59,772 bases of DNA, from NCBI GenBank assembly GCA_021154885.1, contig JAJKHS010000092.1, forward strand, positions 1-59,772, given 5' to 3'. This document shows positions 15,779 to 23,812 of this stretch, piece by piece. A program made the translations under genes and the position numbers. Below the pieces are notes generated by a model. The model was not told where the DNA came from. It searched no databases and saw only the letters and a program-made list of their open reading frames with translations. Numbering within the stretch: position 1 is the stretch's first letter; each line of letters starts with the position of its first letter. Origin of the DNA: Thermoanaerobaculum sp. Its GTDB lineage: Bacteria; Acidobacteriota; Thermoanaerobaculia; Multivoradales; UBA5704.

Positions 15779-15953
15779 GAGCCTGCGCGGCAGAAAAGCT
15801 CGTAGGCAGCGTTGGTGCAGGACAGCAGGGACTTCAGGGACTTCAGGGACAACAGGGACATGAAAACTTAGTCGATACCGGAGATTTTTCGGCCCTGCTG
15901 TCTCTGTTGTCCCTGCTGTCCCTGTCTTCAGTTTTCTGCCGCGCAGGCTCCTA
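15776..15953 (+). mobile_element. MITE-like palindromic element with 22-bp perfect inverted ends
   Basis: Positions 15776-15797 (TAGGAGCCTGCGCGGCAGAA and two more A) and 15932-15953 are perfect reverse complements. Inside, 9-bp units of the form nnCAGGGAC (15824-15859, four copies) face units GTCCCTGnn (about 15900-15926) in inverted orientation, so the whole 178 bp can fold into one long imperfect hairpin. The outermost TAG at each end is the stop codon of the flanking convergent genes. It encodes no transposase; a miniature element or a bidirectional terminator are both possible. Confidence 0.65.
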
Positions 15954-16949
15954 CCGCGCGCCCACCGGCGCCAAGCGGCCTTTCAGGTGGGCGACGATCT
16001 TGGGGCCGTGGTCGCGGGAGTTCTCGATGAAGATGCGGTCCGTCCAGCGGCCGGCCTGCAGGGTGCCGGCCACGTAAAGCCCGGGGACGTTCGACTCGCA
16101 GGTCTCGGGGTCGAACGTGGGGATCAGCGTCTCGGGATCGACGGCGACGCCGCAGCGGCGCTCGAAGTCCGCGTCCGGCTGGTAGCCGATCAGCACGTAG
16201 GCCGCCTGGGCCGGCAGCACCGCAGGGCCGGACGGCGTCTCGACCTCCACTCCTCCCTCGGGGAGGAAGGCGCGGACCAGGGTGTTGAAGTGGGCGGGGA
16301 TGGAGCCTTCCTGGATGCGGTTCTCGATGTCCGGCTTGAGCCAGTACTTGACCCCCGGCTTGACGTGCGGCCCGCGATGGACCAGGGTGACCCGGATGCC
16401 GTTGCGCCACAGGTCGAGCGCGGCCTCGGCGGCCGTGTTGCCGGCGCCCACGATGATCACGTCCTGCCCGAAGTGAGGATAGGGCTCCTTGTAACGGACG
16501 GACACCCAGGGGAGGTCCTCGCCGGGCACCCCCAGCCGCCGCGGGTTGACGAAGTAGCCGGTGGCGAGCGCCACGGCCCGCGCCCGGTGCGTGCGCGGCC
16601 CCTGGAGCCGGCGGGAGGAGATCGTGAACAGGTCCCCCTCCTTGCGCACCTCCTCGACGTCCTCGTAGAGAGCCAGAGGCACCTGGTAGTGGTCCACCAC
16701 CATCCGGTAGTAGACCAGGGCCTGCCGGCGGGTGGGCTTGTCGTCGGGAATGGTGAACGGGACGTTGGCGATCTCCAGGCGGTCCCGCGTGGTGAAGAAT
16801 TCCATGAAGGTCGGATAGCCCTGGATGGCCGAGGTGAGCGGTCCGCGGTCCACCAGCAGGACGGACAGACCCTGACGGCGCGCCTCGGCGCCGATGGCGA
16901 TGGCGGTGGGCCCGGCGCCCACCACGAGAAGATCGAGCGGTTCGTTCAT
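15951..16949 (-). CDS. ypdA: YpdA family FAD-dependent oxidoreductase (putative bacillithiol disulfide reductase)
   Basis: A 332-residue flavoprotein. The N-terminal FAD-binding Rossmann motif is LLVVGAGPTAIAIGAEARRQ, and a second dinucleotide motif, VIIVGAGNTAAEAALDLW (~residue 165), binds NAD(P)H. The blocks QGYPTFMEFFTTRDRLEIAN and KPGVKYWLKPDIENRI are characteristic of YpdA rather than of thioredoxin reductase, and there is no redox CxxC pair. YpdA/Bdr reduces the oxidised low-molecular-weight thiol bacillithiol in Firmicutes and related lineages; whether this organism makes bacillithiol cannot be seen here. It follows thiD by 15 bases in an lgt-thiD-ypdA operon. Its stop codon is provided by the palindromic element. 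Confidence 0.85.
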   Translation of the reverse strand: MNEPLDLLVVGAGPTAIAIGAEARRQGLSVLLVDRGPLTSAIQGYPTFMEFFTTRDRLEIANVPFTIPDDKPTRRQALVYYRMVVDHYQVPLALYEDVEEVRKEGDLFTISSRRLQGPRTHRARAVALATGYFVNPRRLGVPGEDLPWVSVRYKEPYPHFGQDVIIVGAGNTAAEAALDLWRNGIRVTLVHRGPHVKPGVKYWLKPDIENRIQEGSIPAHFNTLVRAFLPEGGVEVETPSGPAVLPAQAAYVLIGYQPDADFERRCGVAVDPETLIPTFDPETCESNVPGLYVAGTLQAGRWTDRIFIENSRDHGPKIVAHLKGRLAPVGAR

Positions 16950-16964
16950 GATGTCCTCCCTCCC

Positions 16965-17792
16965 CTACTTCCACAGATAGAAATGGTCGACCGGCCCGTG
17001 CCCATTCCCGGAGCCCAGGGGATAGGCCGCGGCCATCGCCCCCTGAAGATATCGAATGGCCCCCTCGACCGCCCGCGGCAGGTCCTCTCCCCCTCCGAGC
17101 CGGGCGGCGATGGCCGACGACAGGGTACAGCCGGTGCCATGGGTCGCGCGGGTGTGGAGACGGGGGTGGGTGAAGCGGTGCACCCGGCCGGCCGCGAGGA
17201 GCAGGTCCACCACCTCCTCGCCCTCCGCGTGCCCGCCCTTGGCCAGCACGGCGGGCCGGTTTTCCCCCGGGGCTCCGCGGGCGGCCAAAGCCTCGGCCGC
17301 GCGCAGGCGCTCGTCTTCACTGATCGCGGGCATCCCCGTCAACGTCTCGAGCTCGGGGACGTTCGGAGTCACCACGGTCGCGAGCGGCAGGAGCTCGGTT
17401 TTCAGGGCCTCGACCGCGTCCTCCCGCAACAGCCGGTCGCCGCTCTTGGCCACCATCACGGGATCGAGGACGATGGGCACGCCCGTCCCCGCCAGATGGA
17501 ACCGCAGGCGGTCGGCCACGGTGCGGACGAGAAGAGCGCTAGCCAGCATGCCGATCTTCACGGCGTCGACGCCGAGGTCCTCCAGCACGGCGTCGATCTG
17601 CGCCGCCACCATGTCCGGCGGAACCTCGAGGACGGCCCGCACTTCGCAGGTGTTCTGAGCCGTCAGCGCCGCGATGACGCTCATGCCGTAGCCGCCGTGG
17701 GCCGCGAAGGTCTTGAGGTCGGCCTGGATGCCGGCGCCGCCTCCGGAGTCGGAGCCGGCGATGGTCAGGAGGCGAGAGGGCCGTGGGCTCAT
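16965..17792 (-). CDS. thiD: Hydroxymethylpyrimidine/phosphomethylpyrimidine kinase
   Basis: 275 residues from the ATG at 17792, which overlaps the lgt stop as ATGA. ThiD phosphorylates HMP and HMP-P in the pyrimidine branch of thiamine synthesis. Diagnostic ribokinase-fold motifs are [20 protein letters not shown] at the start, the [17 protein letters not shown] block, [11 protein letters not shown] near residue 110, and [18 protein letters not shown] with the catalytic GTGC near 215. It is full length. Sitting between lgt and ypdA is not a thiamine operon, and no TPP riboswitch is apparent upstream of lgt. Cytoplasmic. Confidence 0.93.
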   Translation of the reverse strand: MSPRPSRLLTIAGSDSGGGAGIQADLKTFAAHGGYGMSVIAALTAQNTCEVRAVLEVPPDMVAAQIDAVLEDLGVDAVKIGMLASALLVRTVADRLRFHLAGTGVPIVLDPVMVAKSGDRLLREDAVEALKTELLPLATVVTPNVPELETLTGMPAISEDERLRAAEALAARGAPGENRPAVLAKGGHAEGEEVVDLLLAAGRVHRFTHPRLHTRATHGTGCTLSSAIAARLGGGEDLPRAVEGAIRYLQGAMAAAYPLGSGNGHGPVDHFYLWK

Positions 17793-18598
17793 GCCGCGCG
17801 GGTCTGGAGGCGCTGCCGCCGGACCCAGGCCACCACGGCGACCAGGAGGAGGATCGCGACGCTGATCACCTGTGCCAGCGTGAAGCCGCCGAAGAAGCGG
17901 TCGTCCTTGGCGCGCAGGATCTCGATGAGGAAACGCTCCACGGCGAGCAGCGCCAGCACCGCCAGCGCCACCGTGCCCGGCGGCTCGGGCCGGCGCTTGA
18001 ACAGCCACAGGGCGAAGCCCCAGATGGCGAGCGCCAGGGCCGTCTCGTAGAGCTGCGTGGGGTGGACGCGCAGCAGCGTGTCGTCGGGGATCGAGGCCGG
18101 CACCGCGACGCCGAACATCCGTCGCAGGTTGCCGGCCGTGGTCTCGGGCAGGCCCACGGGAAAGGCCATCCCCCAGGGGAGGTCCGTGGGCCGGCCGTAG
18201 TCGTCGCCCACCAGGAAGCAGCCGATGCGGCCGATGCCATAGCCCAGGGCGAGGGCCGGCGCCACCACGTCGGCCAGGGGCCACACGGGGAGACGGCGGC
18301 GGCGTATCATCCACACCACGCCCAGGAAGCCGGCGATGAAGCCGCCGTACCAGACCAGCCCCGAGCGGTCGAAGAGGAGATGCCAGTCCCAGTTGAGGAT
18401 GGCGTAGTAGACCTTGGCGCCGAGGATCCCTCCGACGCCGGCGGCGAAGACGAGAGCGCTCGCGTCCTCCTCGTCGCCGATGCCGAGCTGCCGCATCCCC
18501 CAGCGGAGCTGGAGGTAGCCGGCGAGGAAGGCGAAGACCAGCATCACCCCGAAGGGGCTGACCGAAAACGAGCCGATGTGGAAGATTTCTTTGATCAT
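17789..18598 (-). CDS. lgt: Prolipoprotein diacylglyceryl transferase
   Basis: 269 residues, starting at the ATG that opens [18 protein letters not shown]; a GTG 18 codons upstream would add a proline-rich stretch not typical of Lgt. Lgt moves diacylglycerol from phosphatidylglycerol to the lipobox Cys of preprolipoproteins in the inner membrane. About seven hydrophobic segments are visible. The signature region [20 protein letters not shown] carries the conserved GRIG and charged residues, [11 protein letters not shown] is the earlier conserved loop, and VHPTQLYE follows near residue 180. The gene starts an operon with thiD and ypdA and is divergent from the small + strand gene at 18701. Confidence 0.92.
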   Translation of the reverse strand: MIKEIFHIGSFSVSPFGVMLVFAFLAGYLQLRWGMRQLGIGDEEDASALVFAAGVGGILGAKVYYAILNWDWHLLFDRSGLVWYGGFIAGFLGVVWMIRRRRLPVWPLADVVAPALALGYGIGRIGCFLVGDDYGRPTDLPWGMAFPVGLPETTAGNLRRMFGVAVPASIPDDTLLRVHPTQLYETALALAIWGFALWLFKRRPEPPGTVALAVLALLAVERFLIEILRAKDDRFFGGFTLAQVISVAILLLVAVVAWVRRQRLQTRAA

Positions 18599-18700
18599 TG
18601 AGGGGGTGGGCGGGTGAGCTGGCCGCGGCCCGGCGCGCAATGGTAGCACCACCGGGAGGCGGAGCGGGATAGACTAGGCGCGGAGACGACAAACGCGAGC

Positions 18701-18946
18701 ATGGCCGAGAACCGAGTGCAGTTCGAAGCGTCGGTGAGCGAGGCGGGCGAGGGCGGCCCCGCGCGGCTCTTCATCTGGGTGCGCCGCTTCCAGGGCGGCG
18801 AGGAGCTGACCGGCCGCTACGAGGTCTTCGATGACCTCGCGCGTCTGGACGGCTTCATCGCCCGTCAAGCCGCCGCGGGCGAGGACACCTCCGTGCTGCA
18901 CGAGGCCCGGGAGCGCTTCGCGGAGAGCCTGCGCGGAGCGACCTGA
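18701..18946 (+). CDS. Small hypothetical protein
   Basis: 81 residues, acidic, no signal peptide or membrane segment. The sequence suggests a small alpha/beta fold: a beta strand pair (VQFEASVSEA, ARLFIWVRRF), then helices (DDLARLDGFIARQAA, LHEARERFAESLRG). I do not recognise the family. No clear ribosome-binding site precedes the ATG. It lies 29 bases before the NrnA-like gene in the same orientation, so they probably share a transcript. The gene is supported mainly by position, length and codon pattern. Confidence 0.55.
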   Translation: MAENRVQFEASVSEAGEGGPARLFIWVRRFQGGEELTGRYEVFDDLARLDGFIARQAAAGEDTSVLHEARERFAESLRGAT

Positions 18947-18975
18947 CGGCCGGCGCCGCATGGCCGCAATGCGCA

Positions 18976-20040
18976 ATGATGGATCAGGTCACCGAGGCCA
19001 CCCGCGACCGCTTCGCCGCCTTGAAGGCGCTCGTCGAGCGTCAGGAGAGGCCCGGCCGCTGGCTCGTCCTGACTCACGACAACCCCGACCCCGACGCGGT
19101 GGCGTCGGCCCAGATCCTGGCGCGCGTACTGCGCCAGGCCTTGCGCCAGAAGGTCACCGTCGCCTACGGCGGCATCATCGGCCGGGCCGAGAACCAGGAG
19201 ATGGTGAAGAGCCTGCGCCTCCCCTTCAGCCATATCCGCAACCTCAGCCTCAAGCGCTACCGTCACTTCGCGCTGGTGGACACGCAGCCCCGGAGCGGCA
19301 ACAACCAGCTCCCCTCCCGCACCATCGCCGACGTCGTCATCGACCATCACCCCTTGCAGGCGGCCACCCAGGGGGGGCCCTTCTACGACATCCGGCCGAA
19401 GTACGGCGCCACGGCCACCCTGCTGGCTGAATACATGCTGGCCGCCGGCGTGCAGCCCACCCACGCCCTGGCCACGGCGCTGATCTACGCCATCCGCTCC
19501 GAAACCCTGGACTTCGCCCGCGAGCACATCGGCCCGGACAAGGCCATCCACGACCTGTTCTTCCCTCTGGCCAACCACAAGCTCCTGGCCCGCATCCAGA
19601 GCCCCCGCCTCCCCTTGAGCTACTTCGGCAATCTGCACGACGCCCTGGAGAACCTGGAATCGGTGGACTCGCTCATCCTGAGCCACCTGGGCACCGTCGA
19701 GCAGCCGGACATCGTGCCCGAGATCGCCGACCTGCTGCTGCGTCTGGAAGGCAAGACCTGGTCCCTCGTCACCGGCTACCACCGCGACCGCCTCTACCTC
19801 TCGATCCGCACCACCAACACCCGTGCCGACGCCGGCAGCCTCATGCGCCGCATCCTCGGCCGCCGCGGCAAGGGCGGCGGCCACGGCATGATCGCTGGCG
19901 GCTGGATCGACGCCAGCAAGATGACGGTGCCCGCCGAGCGGCGCGAGCTGCAACGGAAGCTGGGGACGCGACTGGCGAGGGAGCTGAAGAAGAATCCGGA
20001 GAGATTGGCGCGGGTGGAGCTGCGGCGGCAGGAGGAATGA
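18976..20040 (+). CDS. DHH/DHHA1 family phosphoesterase, NrnA-like
   Basis: 354 residues. The DHH domain shows DNPDPDAVASA (residues ~35-45, metal-binding DxD), FALVDTQPRSGN (~95) and the name-giving VVIDHHPL (~115). A DHHA1 substrate domain ends with GGGHGMIAGG (~295-304), the GGGHxxAAG element. Proteins of this layout degrade nanoRNA oligonucleotides and/or dephosphorylate pAp (NrnA), or hydrolyse cyclic dinucleotides; the absence of CBS, PAS or membrane domains favours the NrnA type. It is slightly longer than usual (about 320), with an extended basic C-terminal tail. The two adjacent ATG codons at 18976 and 18979 are both possible starts and no strong SD is visible. Confidence 0.85.
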   Translation: MMDQVTEATRDRFAALKALVERQERPGRWLVLTHDNPDPDAVASAQILARVLRQALRQKVTVAYGGIIGRAENQEMVKSLRLPFSHIRNLSLKRYRHFALVDTQPRSGNNQLPSRTIADVVIDHHPLQAATQGGPFYDIRPKYGATATLLAEYMLAAGVQPTHALATALIYAIRSETLDFAREHIGPDKAIHDLFFPLANHKLLARIQSPRLPLSYFGNLHDALENLESVDSLILSHLGTVEQPDIVPEIADLLLRLEGKTWSLVTGYHRDRLYLSIRTTNTRADAGSLMRRILGRRGKGGGHGMIAGGWIDASKMTVPAERRELQRKLGTRLARELKKNPERLARVELRRQEE

Positions 20041-20095
20041 GCGCCGGGCAGGCCGCCGCCGGCGCCCCCTTCGGGCCGGACCCTCACTCTCCCAA

Positions 20096-20265
20096 CCCTC
20101 TCTCTCCCATCCTCCCCCCCCGGCCGCCGGGAGAGAGGGCTTGAAGAAAAGGCGGAGTAAGTGGCCGGCGAGACGCCGGCGGTCCCAGGGGGCTTGCTTC
20201 TGCTTGTTTCTGACTAACCACTCCCTCTTCTCCCGGCGGCCGGGGGGGAGGCTGGGAGAAGAGGG
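20096..20265 (+). repeat. Composite inverted repeat carrying a dispersed 57-bp core
   Basis: The intergenic space 20041-20309 holds two C/G-rich arms, 20096-20139 and 20223-20265, that are imperfect reverse complements (shared stretch CCCCCCCGGCCGCCGGGAGA). Between them, 20139-20195 is the reverse-oriented copy of the repeat at 2077-2134. The arms resemble the CCTCTCCCGG-type repeats at 28898-29111. No coding potential is evident. Confidence 0.65.
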
Positions 20266-20309
20266 CCGGGGTGATGAGGGCCAACGGCTCGGTCCAGGAT
20301 CTCCCTGCC

Positions 20310-20504
20310 CTACTTTGTGCAGGACACAGTGGAGGCTGGGCACCCCGGGTCCGGGGGCGGGCAGTTCCAACTGTCCTCGCATCCCCCCTCGTAGGTCAGG
20401 GTCCCCGCCACCCGGGCGGCGCCCCGGGCCGTCCGGAGCTGCGTCGCATCGAGATGGCGCAGGGTCTCGCGGTTGAGGCTCAGCTTCCTGGCAGATCGCT
20501 TCAT
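20310..20504 (-). CDS. Putative class I lanthipeptide-like RiPP precursor (orphan)
   Basis: 64 residues from the ATG at 20504, which has GGAGGAG about seven bases upstream; an earlier in-frame ATG lacks this spacing. The leader contains ARKLSLNRETLRHLDATQLR, the KLSLN.ET...L....L motif of natural-product precursors annotated as class I lanthipeptides in Bacteroidetes and Acidobacteria. After YEGG the putative core holds four Cys and five Ser/Thr within 23 residues (CEDSWNCPPPD, then PGCPASTVSCTK). The double Gly could be the cleavage site. No LanB dehydratase, LanC cyclase or transporter is in the window, so modification would rely on enzymes elsewhere. It lies 25 bases after the DUF2007 gene in the same orientation. 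The RiPP call rests on motif and composition only. Confidence 0.65.
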   Translation of the reverse strand: MKRSARKLSLNRETLRHLDATQLRTARGAARVAGTLTYEGGCEDSWNCPPPDPGCPASTVSCTK

Positions 20505-20529
20505 GGCTCGCTCCTCCACAGTCTGGCCG

Positions 20530-20844
20530 TCAATTGCCTTCACAGACCGCCACCGGGCTGGCGGCCGCCGCCAGCTCGCGGTGCGCCTCTGCGAGGCGGT
20601 TCCGGGCTACGTATACCATGGCCATGGATTCCTTCTCGCTCTGCACGAACCAGGGAATCCCTGCTTCTTCAAGTTGGGAGGTCACGATCGCGAACACGGT
20701 GGCATCGGTCACCTCGCCCAGCGGCACGAACTCCAACTCCTCCGGAGCCTCTTCCCCGAGCGGATCTTCCACCAACTCCACCCCACAGTCCTCACACAGC
20801 GAAGAACCCTCCTCATATTCCAGGCCACACTCCGGGCAGAACAT
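20530..20844 (-). CDS. Zinc-ribbon plus DUF2007 (putative signal-transducing) protein
   Basis: 104 residues from the ATG at 20844, with GGAGGAGGTG upstream on the minus strand. Residues 1-20 form a zinc ribbon (CPECG ... CEDCG, two CxxC pairs). Residues ~38-95 match the DUF2007 pattern: FVPLGEVTDATVFAIVTSQL, EEAGIPWFVQSEKE, then MVYVARNRLAEAHREL, i.e. a beta-alpha-beta unit in which a short gap precedes A..L. The domain is called a putative prokaryotic signal-transducing protein, but no ligand is established. It is directly upstream of the lanthipeptide-like precursor, with which it may share a transcript. Cytoplasmic. Confidence 0.8.
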   Translation of the reverse strand: MFCPECGLEYEEGSSLCEDCGVELVEDPLGEEAPEELEFVPLGEVTDATVFAIVTSQLEEAGIPWFVQSEKESMAMVYVARNRLAEAHRELAAAASPVAVCEGN

Positions 20845-20984
20845 CGACACCTCCTCCGCCTTTCGGCCGCCGTCCCCGGCGCCGAACAAAACGCTTTCGA
20901 GCTTCTCTCCATGAGTGTCTTGAACCCGGAAGGATGTGACAACTGTGTGAGCGCCTGGTGCCAAGGGATCGCTTCCCCGAAAGC

Positions 20985-21770
20985 TCAGCCGAACCGGGGC
21001 CGCGGGAGACGCTCCGTACCGGTCTTCAGGCGCGCCGCGGCGCGGAGCCAGGCGCGATGCTGCCGCTTGAGGTAGCGGGGCAGGATCGTGGCGTCGTTGC
21101 GGACCTCGGAGAGCAGGCGGCCGGCCTCCTCCCGCTCGCCCTTGCGGAGGAGGGTGCGGGCGAGGCGTACCTGGGCCTCGATGACCGTGCGGCGCTCCAG
21201 GAGCTTGCGCAGCACCGGCTCGGCCTCGTCGCTGCGGCCGGCCTCGTCCAGGCTGCGGGCGAGGTGGAGGGGGCCCTCGCCGAGGCGCGAGTCCGGCTCC
21301 ACCTTCACCAGCTCCTGAAGCAGCGGCACCGCCTCCGGCCAGCGCCCCTGCATCTCCAGCGACTGGGCGAGGCCGAAGTTGACGTCCTCCACGGCGCCGC
21401 CGTTCGCCTTCGCTTCGCGCAGGAGCTTCTCGGCCTCCTGGGGCTTGCCCAGGGCCAGCGTCTCCTCACCCGCTTCGGCCAGGATGCCGGGCCCCCGCCA
21501 GTTGGCGAGCTGCACCTGAAGCTCCCGCAGGCGCCGCAGGGCCTGGAGCCGCCGGGCCGCTACCGGGGACATCATGCCGGCGTTGCGAGCCCCGAGCAGC
21601 GGGCTGCGCACCACCACGAAGTAGGCGATCGGCCCGATGCCGGGGAACGCCAGGATGATCAGGAACCAGTACCAGTCCGCGCCCACGCGGACGGCGTCGA
21701 TCAGCGCCACCATCGTGAGGATGCCGAAACCGCCAAAGCGCAGGCTCAACAGCGACAGGATCGAGTGCAA
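20985..21770 (-). CDS. Membrane-anchored TPR protein
   Basis: 261 residues. Residues ~10-55 hold two hydrophobic helices separated by a short loop (FGILTMVALIDAVRVGADWY, then FLIILAFPGIGPIAYFVVVR), which resembles the phospholipase-D-nuclease N-terminal (PLDc_N) membrane hairpin, including the PGIGP.AYF core. From ~95 onward come about four TPR-like helix pairs (EETLALGKPQEAEKLLREAK, AQSLEMQGRWPEAVPLLQEL, ARSLDEAGRSDEAEPVLRKL). The basic C-terminus contains KRQHRAWLRAAARLKTG. It is probably a scaffold at the inner membrane; the partner is unknown. Confidence 0.75.
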   Translation of the reverse strand: MHSILSLLSLRFGGFGILTMVALIDAVRVGADWYWFLIILAFPGIGPIAYFVVVRSPLLGARNAGMMSPVAARRLQALRRLRELQVQLANWRGPGILAEAGEETLALGKPQEAEKLLREAKANGGAVEDVNFGLAQSLEMQGRWPEAVPLLQELVKVEPDSRLGEGPLHLARSLDEAGRSDEAEPVLRKLLERRTVIEAQVRLARTLLRKGEREEAGRLLSEVRNDATILPRYLKRQHRAWLRAAARLKTGTERLPRPRFG

Positions 21771-21839
21771 GGCGCCACTCCGCGGGAAAAGAACGGCTCA
21801 AAGAGGTCGAATCATGCTAGCACCTCCGGCGCGAACCCC

Positions 21840-22832
21840 TCACGGTCTCCTGTCCGGCACCTTGCAGGGCGTTTCCACCACCAGCTTGAGGTTGAGCTGA
21901 CCGGTGCTCTGTAAGCCGGGCCGGTAGTACCACTCGGGCAGCCAGCCCTTGGCCTGCACCGGATATACCACCGTTCCCGGGGTGGCGCCATCGGGCCCGC
22001 CATCGGCGCACACCGGCAGATTCGCCGGCGTGGCCGGGAGAGCAGGCGCCGGCAAGGGAGGTTGACAATCGATGGGAGTCGGGGGCGAAGCGGGGCCCCC
22101 GCCACCGCAGGGCGCCGCGTTGGCGTAGAACAGGAACGCGCCCGGGATGAGCAGGTTCGGCTCCTCCCAGGTGCACGCCCGCCCGGGAGACGGGATGGAG
22201 ATCCGGTTCTCCGGCGAGCCCCCCACCTGGCGGGCGGCCCACCAGCGCAGGATACCCACGTCCCCCGTCGCCGCCGCGTCGTTGAGCTCTCTCTGGGTGA
22301 TGTGGCAGTCCCAACCGCCGGCCGCCCCTTGCGAGCCGATCATCTCCGGAGCGTTCCGGCAGGCGTCCTCGATCGCCTCCTGGTAGACGAACTTCTGCTC
22401 GTTGTCGATCGGCTGCCACTTCCAGCGCTTCGAGGCGCCGGGGTCGGGGCAGGGTTGCAGGTTCGGCTGAGGGAGCCCGTACCGGGCATTGAAGCCATCC
22501 GTCGTGGAGATGTCGGTCACGGCGAAGTTGATCGGCCGGGTCACCGTCGGCCCCTCGCGGTAGGTCTTGACGCACTCTCCGTCGTCGGGACAAGAGCACG
22601 ACGGCTCGCAGGGCCGGCAGACGACCGTCTTGCCGTTGGCAAGGTTGCGCAGGACCCCTTCGTTGTAGAGGAGGTAGTGGGACTGGGTCAGGCCCCGGCC
22701 GCGGGCGTCGTACCCGGTGCCTGGACGCGGGGCCTGGGCTCGGGCGGTGTAGACGCCTCCACCGACGACCGCGAGGAGGAGAAGGAACCAGCGCCCGGCG
22801 AAGGACCTCAGACCTGCGGATCTCGGCCTCAT
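21840..22832 (-). CDS. Secreted Cys-containing hypothetical protein
   Basis: 330 residues. A basic N-terminus and hydrophobic segment (residues ~12-32, ending VYTARAQA) form a signal peptide. The mature part has paired cysteines (VVCRPCEPSCSCPDDGEC near 70-88) and others scattered later, a Pro/Ala-rich linker (~245-275), and a C-terminal segment with two Trp (WLPEWYYRPG). I do not recognise a domain. The adjacent downstream partner in the operon direction is a TPR membrane protein, and the upstream gene is a glutaredoxin-like protein, so disulfide chemistry may be relevant. The start is the first ATG of the frame. Confidence 0.65.
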   Translation of the reverse strand: MRPRSAGLRSFAGRWFLLLLAVVGGGVYTARAQAPRPGTGYDARGRGLTQSHYLLYNEGVLRNLANGKTVVCRPCEPSCSCPDDGECVKTYREGPTVTRPINFAVTDISTTDGFNARYGLPQPNLQPCPDPGASKRWKWQPIDNEQKFVYQEAIEDACRNAPEMIGSQGAAGGWDCHITQRELNDAAATGDVGILRWWAARQVGGSPENRISIPSPGRACTWEEPNLLIPGAFLFYANAAPCGGGGPASPPTPIDCQPPLPAPALPATPANLPVCADGGPDGATPGTVVYPVQAKGWLPEWYYRPGLQSTGQLNLKLVVETPCKVPDRRP

Positions 22833-22865
22833 CTGTGTACCTCCAGTCCAGGAACAGAACCCGGC

Positions 22866-23132
22866 TCAGCGCCGGCCTTCGACGATCCGGATCAGGCTCC
22901 GCCGGTCGAGCCGCACCTTGGCCACCGGCTGGCCGTCCCGCAGCAGGACGGGGACCGCGTCCGTGAACCGCGCCCGCAGCTCCGGCTCGGCGTCCACGTC
23001 CCGGGGCGACCAGGAGAGGCCATACCCCGGCAGGACCGCGTCGAGGACGGCCGCCATCTCGTCGCAGAGGTGGCAGCCGTCGCGGGTGACCAACTCGTAG
23101 ACGGCGAGGGGTATTCTGGCACGAAAGAACAT
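22866..23132 (-). CDS. Glutaredoxin-like (DUF836) thiol protein
   Basis: 88 residues with a thioredoxin-like fold: strand LAVYELVTRDGCHLCDEM containing the redox pair Cys-His-Leu-Cys near residues 20-23, helix AAVLDAVLP, strand WSPRDVDAEPEL, then the cis-Pro region DAVPVLLRDGQPVAKVRLD. This is the PF05768 pattern; such small proteins probably reduce disulfides or glutathione-like adducts in the cytoplasm, but substrates are unknown. It lies 24 bases after hepT and 33 bases before the secreted Cys-containing protein. No good SD precedes the ATG at 23132. Confidence 0.8.
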   Translation of the reverse strand: MFFRARIPLAVYELVTRDGCHLCDEMAAVLDAVLPGYGLSWSPRDVDAEPELRARFTDAVPVLLRDGQPVAKVRLDRRSLIRIVEGRR

Positions 23133-23155
23133 GGAGGAGACAACCAGAAGCCCGA

Positions 23156-23500
23156 TCAGACTTGATCTTCAGGGGGAACCAGTGACTCGATCGACCGGAT
23201 AAGCCGCGGGACGTCGTCCGCGGCGGTTTCCCAGATCTTCGCGATGTCGACCCGGGAGTACTCGTGGACCAGACGATTTCTCATCCCCACGATTCCACCC
23301 CAGGGGACTTCTGGATGGCCGCTCCGAAATTCGTCAGAGATCTTCCGGGCCGCTTCACCAATGATCTGAAGGTTCCTGATCACCGCATCCTGGGCCATCT
23401 CGTCCTCCTTGAAGCTTTCCCAGGAGAGATCGCCCACATAGCGCAGCACCCTGCGCGCGGCGATCAGGATGTCGAGAAGGTATGCGTCGTCACGCCACAT
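23156..23500 (-). CDS. hepT: HepT family toxin (DUF86 RNase)
   Basis: 114-residue HEPN-domain ribonuclease toxin. The catalytic RX4HXY motif is complete: RNRLVHEY near residues 73-80. The preceding helices ([32 protein letters not shown]) are the conserved DUF86 core. In characterised pairs the cognate MntA neutralises HepT by adenylylating the Tyr of this motif. The gene overlaps the mntA end by 11 bases, antitoxin first. It is full length for the family and looks functional. Confidence 0.92.
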   Translation of the reverse strand: MWRDDAYLLDILIAARRVLRYVGDLSWESFKEDEMAQDAVIRNLQIIGEAARKISDEFRSGHPEVPWGGIVGMRNRLVHEYSRVDIAKIWETAADDVPRLIRSIESLVPPEDQV

Positions 23501-23807
23501 AGACCGGCACCAGATCGCTCAAGATGTGCTTGCGCCGGATGTAATTCTCGCTCTGTTCCACGGTCTTCCGTTCCACCAGGTCGACCTCTCGCCCGAGGAT
23601 CGCCTCGAGCTCCTCCTGCATGCCGACCATGTCGAAGAGACTCCGCCGCGCCCCGGGAGCGAACGTAACCAGTACGTCGACGTCACTGTCCGGTCGGAAA
23701 TCCTCTCGCAGGACCGATCCGAACAGGGACAGCTCCACGATCTGCCAGCGCCGGCAGAAGCTCTGGATCTCGGCCTCGGGGATATGAATCCTTGGAGAAG
23801 CAATCAT
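23490..23807 (-). CDS. mntA: MntA family nucleotidyltransferase antitoxin
   Basis: 105 residues from the ATG at 23807, with GGGAG about eight bases upstream; an earlier GTG is in frame but overlaps guaA. It is a minimal nucleotidyltransferase with the exact GSX10DXD signature ([19 protein letters not shown], ~residues 31-49) and a further acidic residue in GREVDLVER. The antitoxin acts by AMPylating HepT. It begins five bases after the guaA stop and overlaps hepT, so the toxin-antitoxin pair appears to be transcribed from the guaA operon unless a promoter lies within guaA. Confidence 0.92.
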   Translation of the reverse strand: MIASPRIHIPEAEIQSFCRRWQIVELSLFGSVLREDFRPDSDVDVLVTFAPGARRSLFDMVGMQEELEAILGREVDLVERKTVEQSENYIRRKHILSDLVPVYVA

Positions 23808-23812
23808 TGATC

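Noticed and set aside
15776-15953. Complete insertion sequence
   Set aside because: Inverted ends are present but there is no transposase frame, and a target-site duplication is not evident.
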